From contig NC_083599.1 in assembly GCF_020882245.1 (NCBI RefSeq), forward strand, positions 25,244,865-25,308,864: a stretch of DNA of 64,000 nt, given 5' to 3'. Position 1 is the stretch's first letter; every line of letters begins with the position of its first letter. Shown here in pieces: positions 49,801 to 63,908 of the stretch. A program made the position numbers and the translations under genes. Origin of the DNA: Rhopalosiphum padi (Eukaryota; Arthropoda; Insecta; Hemiptera; Aphididae). Below the pieces are notes generated by a model. That model was given only the letters and a program-made list of their open reading frames with translations. It searched no databases and had not been told where the DNA came from.

Positions 49801-51490
49801 TTATATTTTAGGTAAATTATTATTTTATTTTATTGGTTCTGTTGATCCATATCTGAAGGATATTTTATTGTTATAGGATTACTAATGCGAAGAATGTTTT
49901 TCAGTGTTCATAAATCATGCATGATGTATACCAGAATCAGGGAGGTAATTGGTTATTACTCTATCACTCAAAAGTCAAAATACAATGTTTTCAAATCAAT
50001 TATCAATTTCCATCAGATAATACTAGTTTCAATCAACGACAAAAAGTATGAATCTATAAATTTAAAACTTCTTTTTTTCTATTATTAATTCACATTTTTT
50101 TTTTTTTATTAAGTAATGCATTCAATTACCAAATATAATTAAGCTTAATTATTTGTTATGGTGATATAATGATATACAATCAAAATACGTTTAATATTTT
50201 AATAATTGATCATTGGACTTTTATTACTTAAAGCTTAAGTAATACAAAAAATTTCAAAAATTTCAAAATATGGTCTACGCATTATTCCAAAAATAAAATG
50301 TTTAATAACTGCGTTAATGAAGAAAAAGAAAATAGTTGAATATACTTGATTAATCACTGTATATATTAGTATAGTGATGGGAATAAATAATAATCAAATC
50401 CTTCAATTATTTGAATATCATAAAATTAACATAAATGGGTAGTATTAGATAGTAGATACTATAGTTATAGTAGGTATCTTAAATCTTTATAAATGTATAC
50501 TTTATACATAAGTATAGATTAACTATAGAATATAAATTACTAATAAGTAAAAAATTAAATAATATATGATGTATAGTATGTTGTACTGTATATTAAAATT
50601 CCAAACATTTAACTTTAAAATCAAGTATATACAAATTATAAAAATTATTTTACTTTATAATAAAAATTTAGTATTTTTCACTAAAATATAAATTATTATT
50701 CATTAATCATTCAATTATTTTTTTCACCACTACTAATCATTTGACTATTCCCATCGCTAGCATGTACATTAAGTATTACAAACTTAGATTATGCTTTTAC
50801 CAATAAAAATTACTTTAGTTTTTAAAATAAAATATATTATTATAATATATTAGTTAAATGGCATGTTTTAAAATAATTTTAAAAGTTATATATTTTAAAC
50901 AAGTATTTTTTTATAGCTTTATTGTAGATTGTCACCCATGATCCATGCTCGGACAAATATCCAATAATTAGTTAGTTTTTTTTATTATTTATAAATTACC
51001 AAATTATATATACAAAAATTATAGTGCATTTTTGCTATTTTTTAGAGCATATATCATTTGTACACCATTCAATGTTGATTCGTGTATATTACAGACACTT
51101 GTTACTAAGAAGAAACCTAGATTGAACTTTTTTAAATATTGTTTTGTTTATTGGACCATTTTTTCTGTGGGTTTTTTTTCAGGATTTGATTTTTTCATAT
51201 GTTTTCGCCATCTTTCAAATTTACAAAATAAACAAATTTACGTTCAACAGAATACATATTATGTTAATAGTTTTAATATTACAATACAATAATTAATAAG
51301 TACGTAATAAATTTTAAATTAAGAATATTAATTACCTACCAAGAAGAAAACAACAATACTATTTACAATCATGTTGTTTTGATAAACACTCTGATCCACA
51401 TTAGGAGTTCGTCATTTCTTGACATTTTAGTTTTAAATTCCTTATTTTGAACGAGGCCAGATCATTGTCGATTCGCTGTCGGATGTCCGT
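46801..51490. other. Intergenic DNA between CCNY and PDCD10
   Basis: Mostly AT-rich. Items seen: an imperfect hairpin at about 47,068-47,114 (GGAGACATCACACAT against ATGTGTGAGGATGTCTCC), a 22-base A-run at 47633-47654, a decayed relative of the dispersed repeat at about 47,640-48,140 (GGTGAAAATTTCAAATATTT), and AAATATGC-rich sequence at 48,510-49,150 reminiscent of the 23.5-kb hAT element. No gene recognised. Confidence 0.45.
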
Positions 51491-51534
51491 TTTCGTACCC
51501 TTTAAAGGGTACGAAATGTATATAAGTATACATT
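51491..51534. promoter_or_regulatory. Adjacent perfect palindromes and TATA-like box upstream of PDCD10
   Basis: A 26-bp perfect palindrome (half-site TTTCGTACCCTTT, 51491-51516) abuts a second one (AATGTATA-TAAG-TATACATT, 51515-51534). The second contains TATATAAG. It lies about 600 bp before the PDCD10 start codon. Promoter function is inference. Confidence 0.4.
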
Positions 51535-52134
51535 TTCTTTTTTATAGAAATGGCATCCCATTTGGCTATGAATGATGATCAAACTATTCGATTATGAGTT
51601 ATGATCGATAAATTGTTTGGTGGGCCAACAGTTTCAAGTCATGGGTTCGCCTCCAAAATTTTCGAATTATCGCGCGTTAGCAGAACGTTTCGCTCCGGTG
51701 TGTCCAAATATCCACCGTTTTCGATGTTGATGGGCGGGCAGTCTTGCTTATCGTTATCATGGTTTCTTTTTATTCTTTTTCTCGTGTTCGTCCCCCGAAC
51801 CAGAAGTGCTTATTACGAATTATTATTTCGTTGATAGTGTTGTTTTTATCCACAATTTCCTTGTATACAACAACAACGAACAGTGTTCAGTGACATATTT
51901 ATGACCACGAAAAACAGCATTAACACTGCTAACAGCATCGTTGTCGTTCGCGTGACGGCGAATAACAAATCAATGGACGACATGTAACGCGGTCACTATT
52001 GTTTTTTGATTCGATCAAAACAGCGTACGCTATTGATCATAGACGCCCCGGGCCATACAACGTTGTCCCGTCTGACCAACATTTCTAGAAAAAGATCTGA
52101 TGTCCGTCGTATTGCTCAAATCTGTCGCTAAATA
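51535..52134 (+). promoter_or_regulatory. Probable 5'UTR/promoter region of PDCD10
   Basis: Higher GC and CpG content than the flanks, directly upstream of the start codon. Several short frames are open on both strands (for example 51601-51834 plus) without recognisable domains. Confidence 0.35.
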
Positions 52135-55100
52135 ATGAAAATGAGCGACGAAACGCCAGTCAGTTCTTTGGTACTACCAGTTTTGATCAGGCCGATTTTG
52201 TCTCAGGTATATAATTATTAATGTTCTACGCTGTAACAATCGTTTTGAAAATGCTTTTTATTATTACATCTTTGGTTCTATCAAATTTTTGATTTTTAAT
52301 CAAATTGTTTGTCTTACATGAATGTTATTGTGATAAAACTAAATTATGTTGTAATTTTCAGTTAGAGAAACGCAATGTTTCTGCGTCTCAAACTTTACGG
52401 TCAGCATTGTTTAAAACAGAAAATACTCATCCTGGGTTTGCGTACAATTTGGTTGCTGGTATAATGAAACAAGGTGATATTAGTATTAATATGAATGAGA
52501 GTGTATTGAGACTTCAAGGCACAGTTTCTGATCTAGAAGGTAAATTTTAAAATACCATTTAGCATTAAGTATTTAATATTTTAAAGTTATTTTAAATTCT
52601 TTCATTCTTTGAAATGTAAGACAATGTTTTATTATTTTAGTTCACGTGAAATTTGCATGATTAAAATTATTAAAGGTGTATTATCAATTTGAATTTAAAC
52701 TATTTAAATATATGAACTACAGATTTATATTATACGTATCATGTAATTCTGTTTTTAATCAATGGGTTAACTATTATAACAATAATTAGACCATGGATTT
52801 GTATGTATTTGCATATATTTAATAGTCAATTATAGTGTATGCTAAGTCACTATAAAATATGATATTTCATGAAAACGTGATTAAAAATACAAATTCTTTT
52901 AGAGTATATTTTAGTTAAAAAAAAAATTAATTCAAAGTTTACCCAATTATTTTTATGGTTTTATGTAGTACTAATTTTAAGCCCATAAAGTATTCCTATT
53001 GCATTAACTATTTAGGTTTAATTAACATTTAACCTTATTTATCTTATATTTTGGATGTTCTAATAACTTACTATAACATTTATACACTTTTATCTACTTG
53101 ACATGGTTCTTAATGAAATTGTCATTGGCCCTTTTGTTTATTTAAAATTATTTCTTAACCAATGTCTCAAGTCCAAATATTATTAATGGTATTACCTTCT
53201 ATAATTATTTAATTGCTGATAAATTACTGTGAACGTCATTATAAATTTGTCAGAAATGCATATTATTTCATTTTAAATAGCTACTCCAAGGTATTTTTAA
53301 CACTTTTTGTTCTATAATGTTTTTTGTGCATTTTATTTCAGTTTTTTTTAGAAATTATGATTATAAAATAATAAATGGATAATTAATAACATTGCTGCAA
53401 TTTGTTTAATATCTGCTTAAAATTAAAACTTTTCATATGAACCATGGTTTTTACAAACATAATTTAGCTATTTTAAGTGAAATTGATATTTTTAATAATC
53501 TAATTAGGATAGGCGCTTAGTTTTGATATGTTCAATTGGGTGTTGATGGTGTTGTTATTATATTATTTAATAAATTAGGTAAAAATAAGTATTTCATTTT
53601 TAGATTCTGAACAGAGTGATGAATGTACCTATTGATTTTACAATGATGTGTGTTTTTTTTTTATTTTTGTGTTTGTCATCATTTTTTGGAGTAGTAATAA
53701 TGCTTCGATTTTTGACTTCAGCCCTTCTTTGAAAAGGAAAATTCATCTAATTGGTATTTTGGGAGGTCAAAAGTAAAAAATTTTCAATAGTTTTCAAAAG
53801 CGTTGGGAAAAACACTGAAAAAATTACGGAAAAACGGGAATTTTTACGCATAATCACTTTTTGACAAAATTGATTTTTTGATTTTTCTGTAACTTAAAAA
53901 CGAATCATTGTAAATACTTGAAATTTTCACCAAATGTTTATATTATAGTTATCTATTTGCGATTAAATTTTCAAAATATTTCGACCTTTTTTAAGCTACT
54001 TATAGAAAATTGGAATTTTCGAAATTTTTAAGTTTTTATTCTTAAAATGCCGATAAAAATAATTAGGCTATCCAAAAAATCTTTAAAATTTAATACAAGG
54101 TTTATTATAAGTTGTACTTGTCGTAGTAAAAAAAAAAATCAAAAATCGTTGGTCACAATTTTTGTTTATAAGCATTTAAAGTTCAAATGTTAACAAAATA
54201 TATCAAAATCTTTCTTGCAAAGAATTTTGAAGTTAAAAATTCATAAAATTTTTTGTGATTTATTCTTAAGGTTCAAAAATCCAATACAAGGTTATCCATA
54301 AGTTTTCCTTTAAGTAATTATAAAAAAAAATTCAATATAAAAAACATTTTATGAGCGTATGAAATTTTATTTTTTACGAAATCGCGTAAAATAACGAAAT
54401 ATTACAATTTAAATATAAGTAATAATAATATAATATATCCAACTAATTATCATTGACTGACAAATCATCTCCGTTCAGAATCGTTTTTCGTTTACAATGA
54501 TACCCGTCATTGCATTCAAATTTAACACATCCACACGACCAGTGACCTACTCTCCATCTCTACTATATAGCAGAGCAATACCCACTTGCCCACTTTTTTT
54601 TTTAAATTTAACTAATGATTGTTTATTTGTTACAATTAAATAATATATATTTGTCATAATAACTATTATATTGTGTTGATTATTGGTACACTCTGAATCT
54701 ACTTCATAGATTGTAATAGAGGTATTATAGCATTTTGTAAAGAACATTAAGAACAACATATTTTATTCCATTAAAAATTTAAAAAATTAATTTTGTGGAA
54801 ACAAAAGAATTTCTATTGGAAGCTATTAATAAAAAATAAAAATATTTTTGATATATTTAAGTATTTATATTTTTTTTTATCAAATTTTAACATAAGTAAA
54901 AAATAGATTGTAGATTTTATGATTATGCTATACTATATCTGTAACAACTTATATTTTATTTGTATCAAAAAAATTAAAAACTTCTTGTGTCCCTTGTTTT
55001 TTTATCAATATTGTTAATAAAAGATAGATTACGAAATAATTTATTAAGATGTTTATTATTAATAATTACCAAAATTTGTTTTGTGATTAATTGATTATTA

Positions 55101-57589
55101 AAATTCAGAACTCTTAACTAAACAAACTGGGTTTGATATTATTTTTTATCAACTTTTAAATATTTATACTCTAATTTAGCTAACCTTAGGTTAAATATTA
55201 ATGTATAATAATCTCAAGTTTATTTATAGTTTAAAAGGTATGTAAGGATTATTAATTTTTTATTGTATATTTTACTATAATACAAAATATTAAACTATTA
55301 CCTAATACAGATATTCTAAAAATCACATATTGTTTAGGTGGTGAATATCGGTTAAATAGATCTGAAGATGCATTTCAAGAATTAAATAAAAAATCTATGG
55401 CTTTAAAAAGAATATTAAGTCGCATACCAGATGAAATCAATGATCGTAAAACCTTTTTGGAAACAATTAAGTGAGTTACCAAATATGTTTTATTTATTTA
55501 AAAAAAAAAATTAGTTTCATAATTTTTTTGCTATTGCATAATAGTAAGTATGATGAATTATGCTTGGCAACTTTTGAAATAACCTAGTACAAACATTAGT
55601 TTGATAAAATATATATATATTTTGTCATTTAGATTTTGAACCATTACTGCTGATGAAGTGGTGACATTAATTTTTTAAACATAATTTGTTTATATTTCTT
55701 TTTGTGTATTTTGTGTAGATTTAGTCAGATATATTATATTACCTGTAATATATGTACAATTTATAAGCTTTCACCTTCTTTTATAAATATATTTAAACAT
55801 AAAAATGACTATGTGCAGTCATAGAGAGGATACAACACAATCATCTTTGAAACTCACTATACTCTATTCAGACTGAAATCAGACTTTGGCGACCAACTTG
55901 TGCGCATGGAGGTGGCTTTACTACATAGCAGGTGTACAGATAGTTTACTCGCTGGGGTTGACAAATGGGTGTTGTTTACCGCCACCCGACAAAAACTGGT
56001 TGGCGCTGAGATCTGATCTCATTCTGGATAGAGTATAAAGAATAGTTATTAAAATGATTAATAATTAAAATACTTAGTTTTTAGTTGTATTAAGTTAGTA
56101 TAGTATATATATTAATCATTTTTTCTATAATCCATTTATTAATACACAATCTTATTATTGGGCTTTTAAACATGAAAAAGAAGTTTAAAGACAGAAAAAA
56201 ATATATTATATAATTTATAATTCTTATATATCATGTTATTTTTATACTCCGTACCACGAGAGAACGCATACGGCGGCCGACCGAAACTCGTTTTTCGTGC
56301 ACGAGTGTCCCTCTCCATTAAACAATCTCAAGCCAAAAAAAGTCGTTCGCTATCAGAACTAGTCGGTTACATTGCCGTATGTGTTCTCTCGTAGTATGGT
56401 GGGAGAAATTTGGCCCCGAAACAATGGATGTGTGAACTGTATGCGTTCTCTCATGGTACAGAATATAGTGATAGAGGGTTTTATGGTAACTGCCACACAT
56501 ACTTTAACAATTTAACAATTTGATGAACGTTTAATATTTCAATGGAAGTACATATAAGACGTTACCTTATAGTTTATTTAACAGTTTTTTGAGTAAATTG
56601 TGAATAACATTAAGACTTGAAATATGATTTTTTAGTTTGTTTAATTGTTGGTTACATACTAATTTATTTTATTTATAATTACAGAGAGATAGCTAGTGCT
56701 ATAAAAAAATTACTTGATGCAGTAAATGAAGTATCTGCATATATTCCAGGGCCTAGTAATAAACAAGCATTAGAACAGAGAAAACGTGAATTTGTTAAGT
56801 ATTCCAAGCGGTTCAGTAATACACTGAAAGATTATTTCAAGGAAGGACAGTAAGTAAATTTGATATTTATTAATAAAACATAAATAAACTCTTACAAGAC
56901 AATTGTAATTGTTGAATTATAAGTAACATTTACATTTTGAAAATTTAGCTACAAAAAATTCTACCAAAACCTATTTAAAGACATCCCAACAAATGAAAAT
57001 AAATACAGAACATTTATGTCTTAGGTAGCTGATCAGTGATCGCTAATCTAATCTCAAAAATTATTCATATACAAACTAAATACAAATAAACGCATAAAAC
57101 TATTAATTTAAAAATAAAGTGTTATTAATTGAAAAAAGAAAAAAATACTAACAATAAAAGATAACTTAATTTTTCATTCTTTTAATATTTTTCACTAAAC
57201 TGTATCTTTTAATTTTTGTATATACCATATTATTGATTTAAGTCAAACTAAAATTTATAAACTAGTAGTCAATATTTTGTTTTTAGAAATTATTTAAAAA
57301 AAAATTAATTTCAACAATTTAAAATATGATAAAGTTATAAAACATTATACAAAATAGTATTTCTTATTCCTATATCTAGGTATCATAATACTTGTTGAAC
57401 ATTAAGGAAAATACTGATATGTTATTTTATATATTTTTTTAATAGTAAAAATTATTTTTTGTAGTTTTGTTAAAATGATGGTATGAATTTGTGTTTTGTT
57501 TCAGTGCCAATGCAGTATTTATCAGTGCCTTATATTTAATTCACCAAACAAACCAAATTATGATAACTGTAAAAAGTAAATGTGAATAA
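52135..57589 (+). CDS. PDCD10: Programmed cell death protein 10 / CCM3 (5 exons)
   Basis: An adaptor that binds GCKIII-group kinases and striatin in STRIPAK complexes, acting in Golgi, junction and tube-formation signalling (family knowledge). Exons: 52135-52206, 52362-52539, 55338-55470, 56685-56849, 57505-57589. All junctions keep phase and give 210 residues (human 212). The N-terminal half carries LEKRNVSASQTLRSALFK, the dimerisation and kinase-binding helices. The C-terminal FAT-like bundle carries LNKKSMALKRILSRIPDEIN, EIASAIKKLLDAVNEV, RKREFVKYSKRFSNTLKDYF and LIHQTNQIMITVK. The ATG at 52135 precedes a second in-frame ATG two codons later (MKMSDE), as in the vertebrate MRM start. Intron 2 is 2.8 kb and holds the inverted dispersed repeat; intron 3 holds two MITEs. 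AATAAA overlaps the stop codon. Confidence 0.95.
53602..54593 (-). repeat. Dispersed ~0.9-kb repeat, copy 3 (inverted), in PDCD10 intron 2
   Basis: The reverse complement of the copies at 6.6 and 22.5 kb: begins AGATTCTGAACAGAGTGATG, ends with CCCACTTGCCCACTT. Near the far end is the internal TCATCTCCGTTCAGAATCG. Confidence 0.8.
55858..56037. mobile_element. MITE with TATACTCT ends in PDCD10 intron 3
   Basis: A 180-bp element with ends TATACTCTATTCAGA and TCTGGATAGAGTATA (one mismatch) and a GC-richer interior. Related to 38.74 kb. Confidence 0.65.
56247..56463. mobile_element. MITE with GAGAGAACGCATAC termini in PDCD10 intron 3
   Basis: Left end CTCCGTACCACGAGAGAACG. The right end is its inverse (GCGTTCTCTCATGGTACAG), with TATA on each side. 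A third copy of the motif (GCCGTATGTGTTCTCTCG) sits inside at about 56,375. Confidence 0.6.
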
Positions 57590-60500
57590 AATTTTTAATT
57601 TATTTTTCTTATATTTCAATTAATAATTAAGCAATGTAATACATTCCACTACCAATTATTTATCTCATAGAAAAAAGAAAACAATGTTATATAGTTTTAA
57701 AATAATATCAAAGTATATTTTTAATATCTTGTATTTTCTATTTAAATACATTGTCATATTTAGAAAATTATTTAGAAATATTATTGTTTTTACAAATTCT
57801 TTTAATCTATTTATGAACAATATTAATTTTATTTTGAATTCTTGAGTTATAAAGACTTTGTTTAAATGGAGTTCAATTTCTACTTGTTTTTTCTTTCAGT
57901 ATATTTTAACTAGCAAATTTTCATTACAAATTATAATATGTTAAAGCACTTGTCCAATACAAAAAATATTTTTGTTAACATTCAATTATAATTATGATTT
58001 GATTTATCGTTAATAGTGTCAACTCTTCACTATTATTTTATACACATATTAAATATTCATAAATGTTATATTTTTATGCACAGTATTATAGTTAAGAATG
58101 TGATTAAGTACAAGTTGTGCTAATAAAAAATTCTTATATCATACATTAAAGGTAGTATGTTAAGTATCAAAATAAAATTATTACCATTATTTATTATTAT
58201 AATTTAAATAAACTATAAAATAAATTTTTATTTTTTAAATAATTATTATGTTTAAAACATTTCAAAGCTCTATTTTTAATTATAATGAATAAACAATTGT
58301 TAACCCTTATCATAAACATATTACTATTTACTCAATTAATGTATTGTAATTAAATTAATAATATAGTATATTATTAGTTAATTTATTTTATTTAAATTAA
58401 ATTGTATTTATATATAAAAAAACTAATTTGTTTAGAATGTAATATTTTAATTCAATTATTATCAATAGGACATTGTATCAATTCCTATAATTGTTATAGA
58501 AAAATAAATCTAGAAACATGTGCAATTTACCTTGAATGTCAAAAGAATGTTATACAGGATTTTAAACAAAAAAGTATTTTCTATTCTTAAAATTACATGT
58601 TTACTATATGTTTTATTCCATTGTGTTGTTGATTATATATAAAAACATTTTTGTACTGAAATGGGATCAAATGAAGTGATATTGAATTGCTTAGATAAAT
58701 TAAATTTAGTTAAATGAGTTAAGTTGAATTTGAAGTTTGTATATTTTTTTTTAAAGTGCATGAAATAAAAATTCTTAGAAATTGTTCTATAATAAATTCT
58801 ATTGACTATGATATCTCACTCATTTTCTGATAAAAAAAATATATACTTATATATACATATATACCATATATGGTATTCTGTAAGGTACCTATCCTTTATT
58901 TTTTTTTTTGTTCAATATTTTCTGGATTGTTCACAAAGTATTTTTATAAATTTATTTTATTTTATAAAATCTTACCATATATTAGCAGTAGTATTTATCT
59001 AAAAATTGTCTCAATAATTAGAAATATGTGTAGAATTTAATGAGACATTTATATAATTAGAACTATTTAATATTAATGTTATCATTTCAAATATATTATA
59101 GATAAATATGATTTAAAAGAAATGTTGTTACTTTTTACTAAATCAAACCAAATTCAAAAACTAATTCAATTATCTGTGTAATAAATAACAAATAAGTGGT
59201 AAATTTCTGTGTTAAAAATGACTACCTATCATATATAAAATACAATATTCATATGAATGACATGATGTATTATAAGTTAAAAAAATTATTATATTATTTT
59301 ATCTAGAATCTTTATTTGTAGTTATCACTAATGCAAACATTAACACAAAATGTTTTATTGTTTATACGACTTGAACTTGAAGAACCTCACTTGCACACAA
59401 TTTTTATCCTGTATTTTTATTTTTAAGATAGTCACAAATAACAAATATAAACCTACATACCTTATACTAATAGTACTATTTGAAATACTGAAATATATAT
59501 ATATATATTGTATGCTATTTTAGATATTTTTTAATTTATTTTAATAATAGTATAAATATCAAGTAATTATATTTTCTTTATGTTAGCAGTAAATAATAAG
59601 TGACTAATTTAAATAACTAAAATTACTTATGTACATTCAACACCTACTAACAAAATGTACAGTTCCGAGAATTAAATTTAAACAATGTGGAATAGATAGA
59701 TAGGACTCCTGTTTGATAATAAAATCCTTGTACCCAAATATCATTCAACATATTATAATAATATAAAAAAAAGGATCTAATTAGACATTGTTTACAAGTT
59801 CTTTTATGCCAGTTTGGTTTGTGATTAATAAGCTATTAATTATTATTGTGTCATTTACATTTTTTATAAAATTTGATTATTATATTGAACATAATTTTAA
59901 TTTTTAGTTAGTTTCAACAACGAGCCTACTAAAAGAATAATCATATATTATAAATTTGGCATGTAACTGCATCAACATTTTCATATCATTGCGCATTTAA
60001 AAACTAAATTCCACACTAATTTAATAATTCAAACAAATGGCAGAAAGATGGTAGAGCACAATTTTCACCATATGAAATAATAAAAATATAGTACAATTCA
60101 AAATTGGGGACATGGAAAAACAAAGACATCCATAATATCTAACAATACCAATTAAAAAAAAATGATACACTAAAATACTTAAATACAAGATATTTGCTAG
60201 TGCAAGTACTACTATAATTAGTAGTTGCATATTGCGCACACTAGGTTCACATAGGTATCCCTTATGAAATAATATTTCGAATTGTCCAAACGGCGTAGTT
60301 TTTTTTACGCAGTGTTTGTAATTTTTGAATGCCCAATTGTACAGAGCTATTTGAGCTTACCGATGTGTCGTTTTTTCAAGTTTCTTTATACGCTACTGCC
60401 GACAATTACTATTCTTAAAAACGATAAAACTCGTAATTTTTATCGTCGCTAACGTCCAGATTTATTACCACGACACGCAATTGTAAACTATGTCCTGTAC

Positions 60501-63193
60501 CTATTAGCGAACGTGACCCATTTGGTTTCACTATATTCTACTTGTACGAACTCCATTAATTAATTTCTATCCGTTGTTCTTTCGTTATTTGTAAAAAAAA
60601 AACACATTTAACTAGGTAGAAAACTATATAGAAATGTATTAGATAGGTAATGAAAAATGGAATGATAAAGCATAGAATGACGACCATAGCGTACTCAACA
60701 ATACATAATAACTCAACAATTCACAACATTATTATTTAATCGCTATGACACAATTGTATGATCTAGAAGATATCGTAGGTACTTTTATCTTGGACCATAG
60801 AGTAATAATACTTTTATTCTACTTTTTACTTCTTGGACTTTGGTAAAATAATAATTTATAATTGACGATATTATTAATTGTCATAAATATAAAATGTTAT
60901 CAAATGCCAAATAGTATTTTAATTTTTTTTTTTTCGCTGAACGAGGGGAAAAATTATATTATAGGTAATATTAATAATCTTTGGGTGTGCTACACTGCAG
61001 TTTTGGTCATATGGCCATCGCACAGTGACGATTTCCGTCGTCAATTAATTCGCAAATCGTTTTTAACTTTCATTGTCTAACTACTATCGTACATTAGTTC
61101 GTACGCTAAACGCTTCACCGCAAAAATAAATAGTCGGTCTCTCTCTCACTCTCTCACTTTCTTTTAAGTTTTTTTCGGCTGTACCTACAAAATATTGGTC
61201 TTTTGCGTACCAGTTCTAATCTATCAATAATATATTGTATATTATTCCTTACTCGTATACGTAATTAATCGTCCTATATTAATGCATTATATTATCCTGT
61301 TATTAATAACGTCCATGTTAGTTTAAAGTTCCTATATTATATCTAGCATCTAGGTAAGTACATGTTCCTTAATTCCTGTTTAATTGGTATTTGGTACCTA
61401 TAAATGTTGTCTTTCTATATCGTTTGGAATACTCAATGTCGATATATACCAAACATAAAGTAATATTGTGGAATTTTAAAAAGAAAATGGGAAATTATAA
61501 TAACAATTATATGAGTACGTTTATTACATTTCTTAGTCATATGTCATATTATAATAATTAATATCTGGCTAAACTATAATAATATCTTATATGTGTATAA
61601 ATATATATAATTTACATAACATATAACTAGGTATATGTATAAGACATTAGACATACCTTAGTAAATAGTAGTGACTGTAGTGAGTATTGTTAGATACGTA
61701 TCTACCCAAGCCAAAAAATATCAATGATGAACAATTGTTAACTTATAGTCTCCTACCTAGTCTTCAGTGAAAACATCTGAAAACATATTTGAATTCTTCG
61801 TAGTTTATTTTAAATTACCTACTTTTCCACTTTTTAAACTTAAATTCCTAAATCTTTTAAATTTAAATTGTATTTAAGTAAAACAAATTAACAAAAACTG
61901 TAAGAAAGCCGTATTCGAGTAAATATAACGAATTCAAATAAGTTCTTAGAATTTTTAACGAATAAATAGGTTAATTAATATGATTGAAAAAATATTAATA
62001 GGTTGAATATTTTGACCAAAAAACTTAAAATAATTAATATTGGTGTACTACTCGTACATTATTGACGTAATGGGAATGTTCATCGCTCCGCTATTTCTTT
62101 CACACACTAGAAAATTGCCTATACTGAACTCCTTAAATATGATCTGTATCAAAGTTCACATTCTTGGGTCACTCGTCAGTCGTCACTGTAATGTAATGGA
62201 TGTATAAAATATTAAAATATACTAAGAAAAGCATAAACATATTATATTCAGGCATTCAGCCTATATTTCTAAGTATATTATATTATATATTTAAATAATT
62301 ATTACTTATTAATAACATGGTGAGTAGATACTAGACATTGAACTAATTTTTGCAAAAAAAAATATCTTATAATATTAGGTATCTTATGTACCATTCACCT
62401 AATAGTATTATATTTTTATAATATTTTTTCATGTATGTAATATAACTAGTTAGGTATAATATAAGTTTTAGTTTTTATTAACTTTTTTTGTTTATCCATT
62501 TATTTTGAACAGTACTGGGGTCTGGGATTTTTTATTGTAAAACCAATACTTTATTTCACTCTGATTAGAATCTAAAATTTCTTAATTCTCAATTTTATAT
62601 TAACACAAATACTCAACAACAATACTATACATTTTTAAATACCTAGAATAAATCATTTTCCCGGTTAGTACTTATTTCCAAATTCTATGTTTATCTTTTT
62701 ATGTAAAATTAGAATAATAATTAATAGTGTATTTTGAATGATATATTTATTTTATTTTTCATTTTTTTTGTCCATCGTGCTTTTAGAGTAGTAAAGTACC
62801 TAGCAAATTTGATAAAATACTTGGAGTACTGGTGTACTACTTTAGAGGGCAAAAAGTGAAAATTATCAGTTAATTTAAAATTAAGGGGAAAAGGAATATT
62901 TAACGAAATTAATTTAATTTTATAGTTGTAATTAAATTTTTAAATATTAATAACCGTAGTTCGTAGATATTCTTGAAATGTATACAAGATATGTATATTT
63001 TTATCTTCTAGACATTGTAAAATAATTTAGTTCTTGATTTATAAATTCATTAAAAGCTTTATTTTTTTCCGAATTTATAATGAAAATGTTGATTTTTTTA
63101 GTAAGAAAGGTTAGTATACAAAGTTCTTCGTAAACTGTTCTTACTGTATATTAACAAAAATATCAAAAACAATTTTTTGATGTTAAATTTTTG
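57590..63193. other. AT-rich intergenic DNA downstream of PDCD10
   Basis: No gene recognised in 5.6 kb. Two patches of more balanced composition (about 60,280-60,570 and 61,000-61,190, the latter with TCTCTCTCTCACTCTCTCAC) could belong to the 5' side of an unseen gene, but they contain no supported exon. Confidence 0.45.
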
Positions 63194-63500
63194 ATCTGAG
63201 TGTAGGTAGCGATGAATATATTGATTTAACAATTATGTGTGTATGATTAAATGATAAATTGTCGATAAAATGCTTCGATTTTCAACTTTGATTTCAAATA
63301 AAAATATTAAAAATATATAGTTACGAATTTTTTTTATATGTATTTGTAGTTAGAATTTTGATGAAATTCGTTAAAATCGTGAAGAAATGCAAACTATCTT
63401 GTAATTAGAAATTCATGAAAACTTTTCTTTTTATATCTTAGTTTTGAAAATTGAATACAAGACCCCTCATAAGTACTTGGTACTAAATCCATAAAATCTA
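63194..63500 (-). repeat. Weak fragment of the dispersed ~0.9-kb repeat
   Basis: GATCTGAGTGTAGGTAGCGA followed by TGAATATATTGATTTAACAA and AAATGCTTCGATTTTC parallels the start of the 53.6-kb copy. Heavily diverged. Confidence 0.4.
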
Positions 63501-63504
63501 AAAA

Positions 63505-63908
63505 TACAGTGAAAACTCTTTATAACGAATCTGAAGGGACCAAGAGATTTCTTTCGTTAAAGAGAGTTTTCGTAATAGAGAGGATTTAAAAAAAACAAAA
63601 TTTTTGTTAGAAATTACGTCGATAATAAAATGAGTATATTCGATATCGATAATAATGGTATTATTGTGATATTAAAAGTAGATAATGAAAGAATTACTTT
63701 CACCGATTACTTTTATAATTTATAATATAATATGATAACAGGTAAATTGTCTTATGAGACATAAAATATTGTTTCGTTATTGAGAGTGACTTTTCGTTAT
63801 AGAGAATGAATTGTTATAAAGCAAACCAACCATTATTATGTAATGTTTACGTTATATAGAGTTTTTCGTTGTAAAAAGTTTCGTTATAAAGAGCTAGTTT
63901 TTACTGTT
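63505..63908. mobile_element. pogo-like MITE
   Basis: Ends TACAGTGAAAACTCTTTATA (then ACGAA) and TTCGTTATAAAGAGCTAG..TTTTTACTGT form an inverted pair. Several internal TTCGTTATAGAGA-type repeats. About 400 bp, no ORF. Confidence 0.65.

Noticed and set aside
51601..52112. Protein-like stretches before PDCD10, including an IIDAPGH string resembling a translational GTPase motif
   Set aside because: The flanking residues do not match any elongation factor, frames break repeatedly on both strands, and the region is better explained as CpG-rich 5' sequence.
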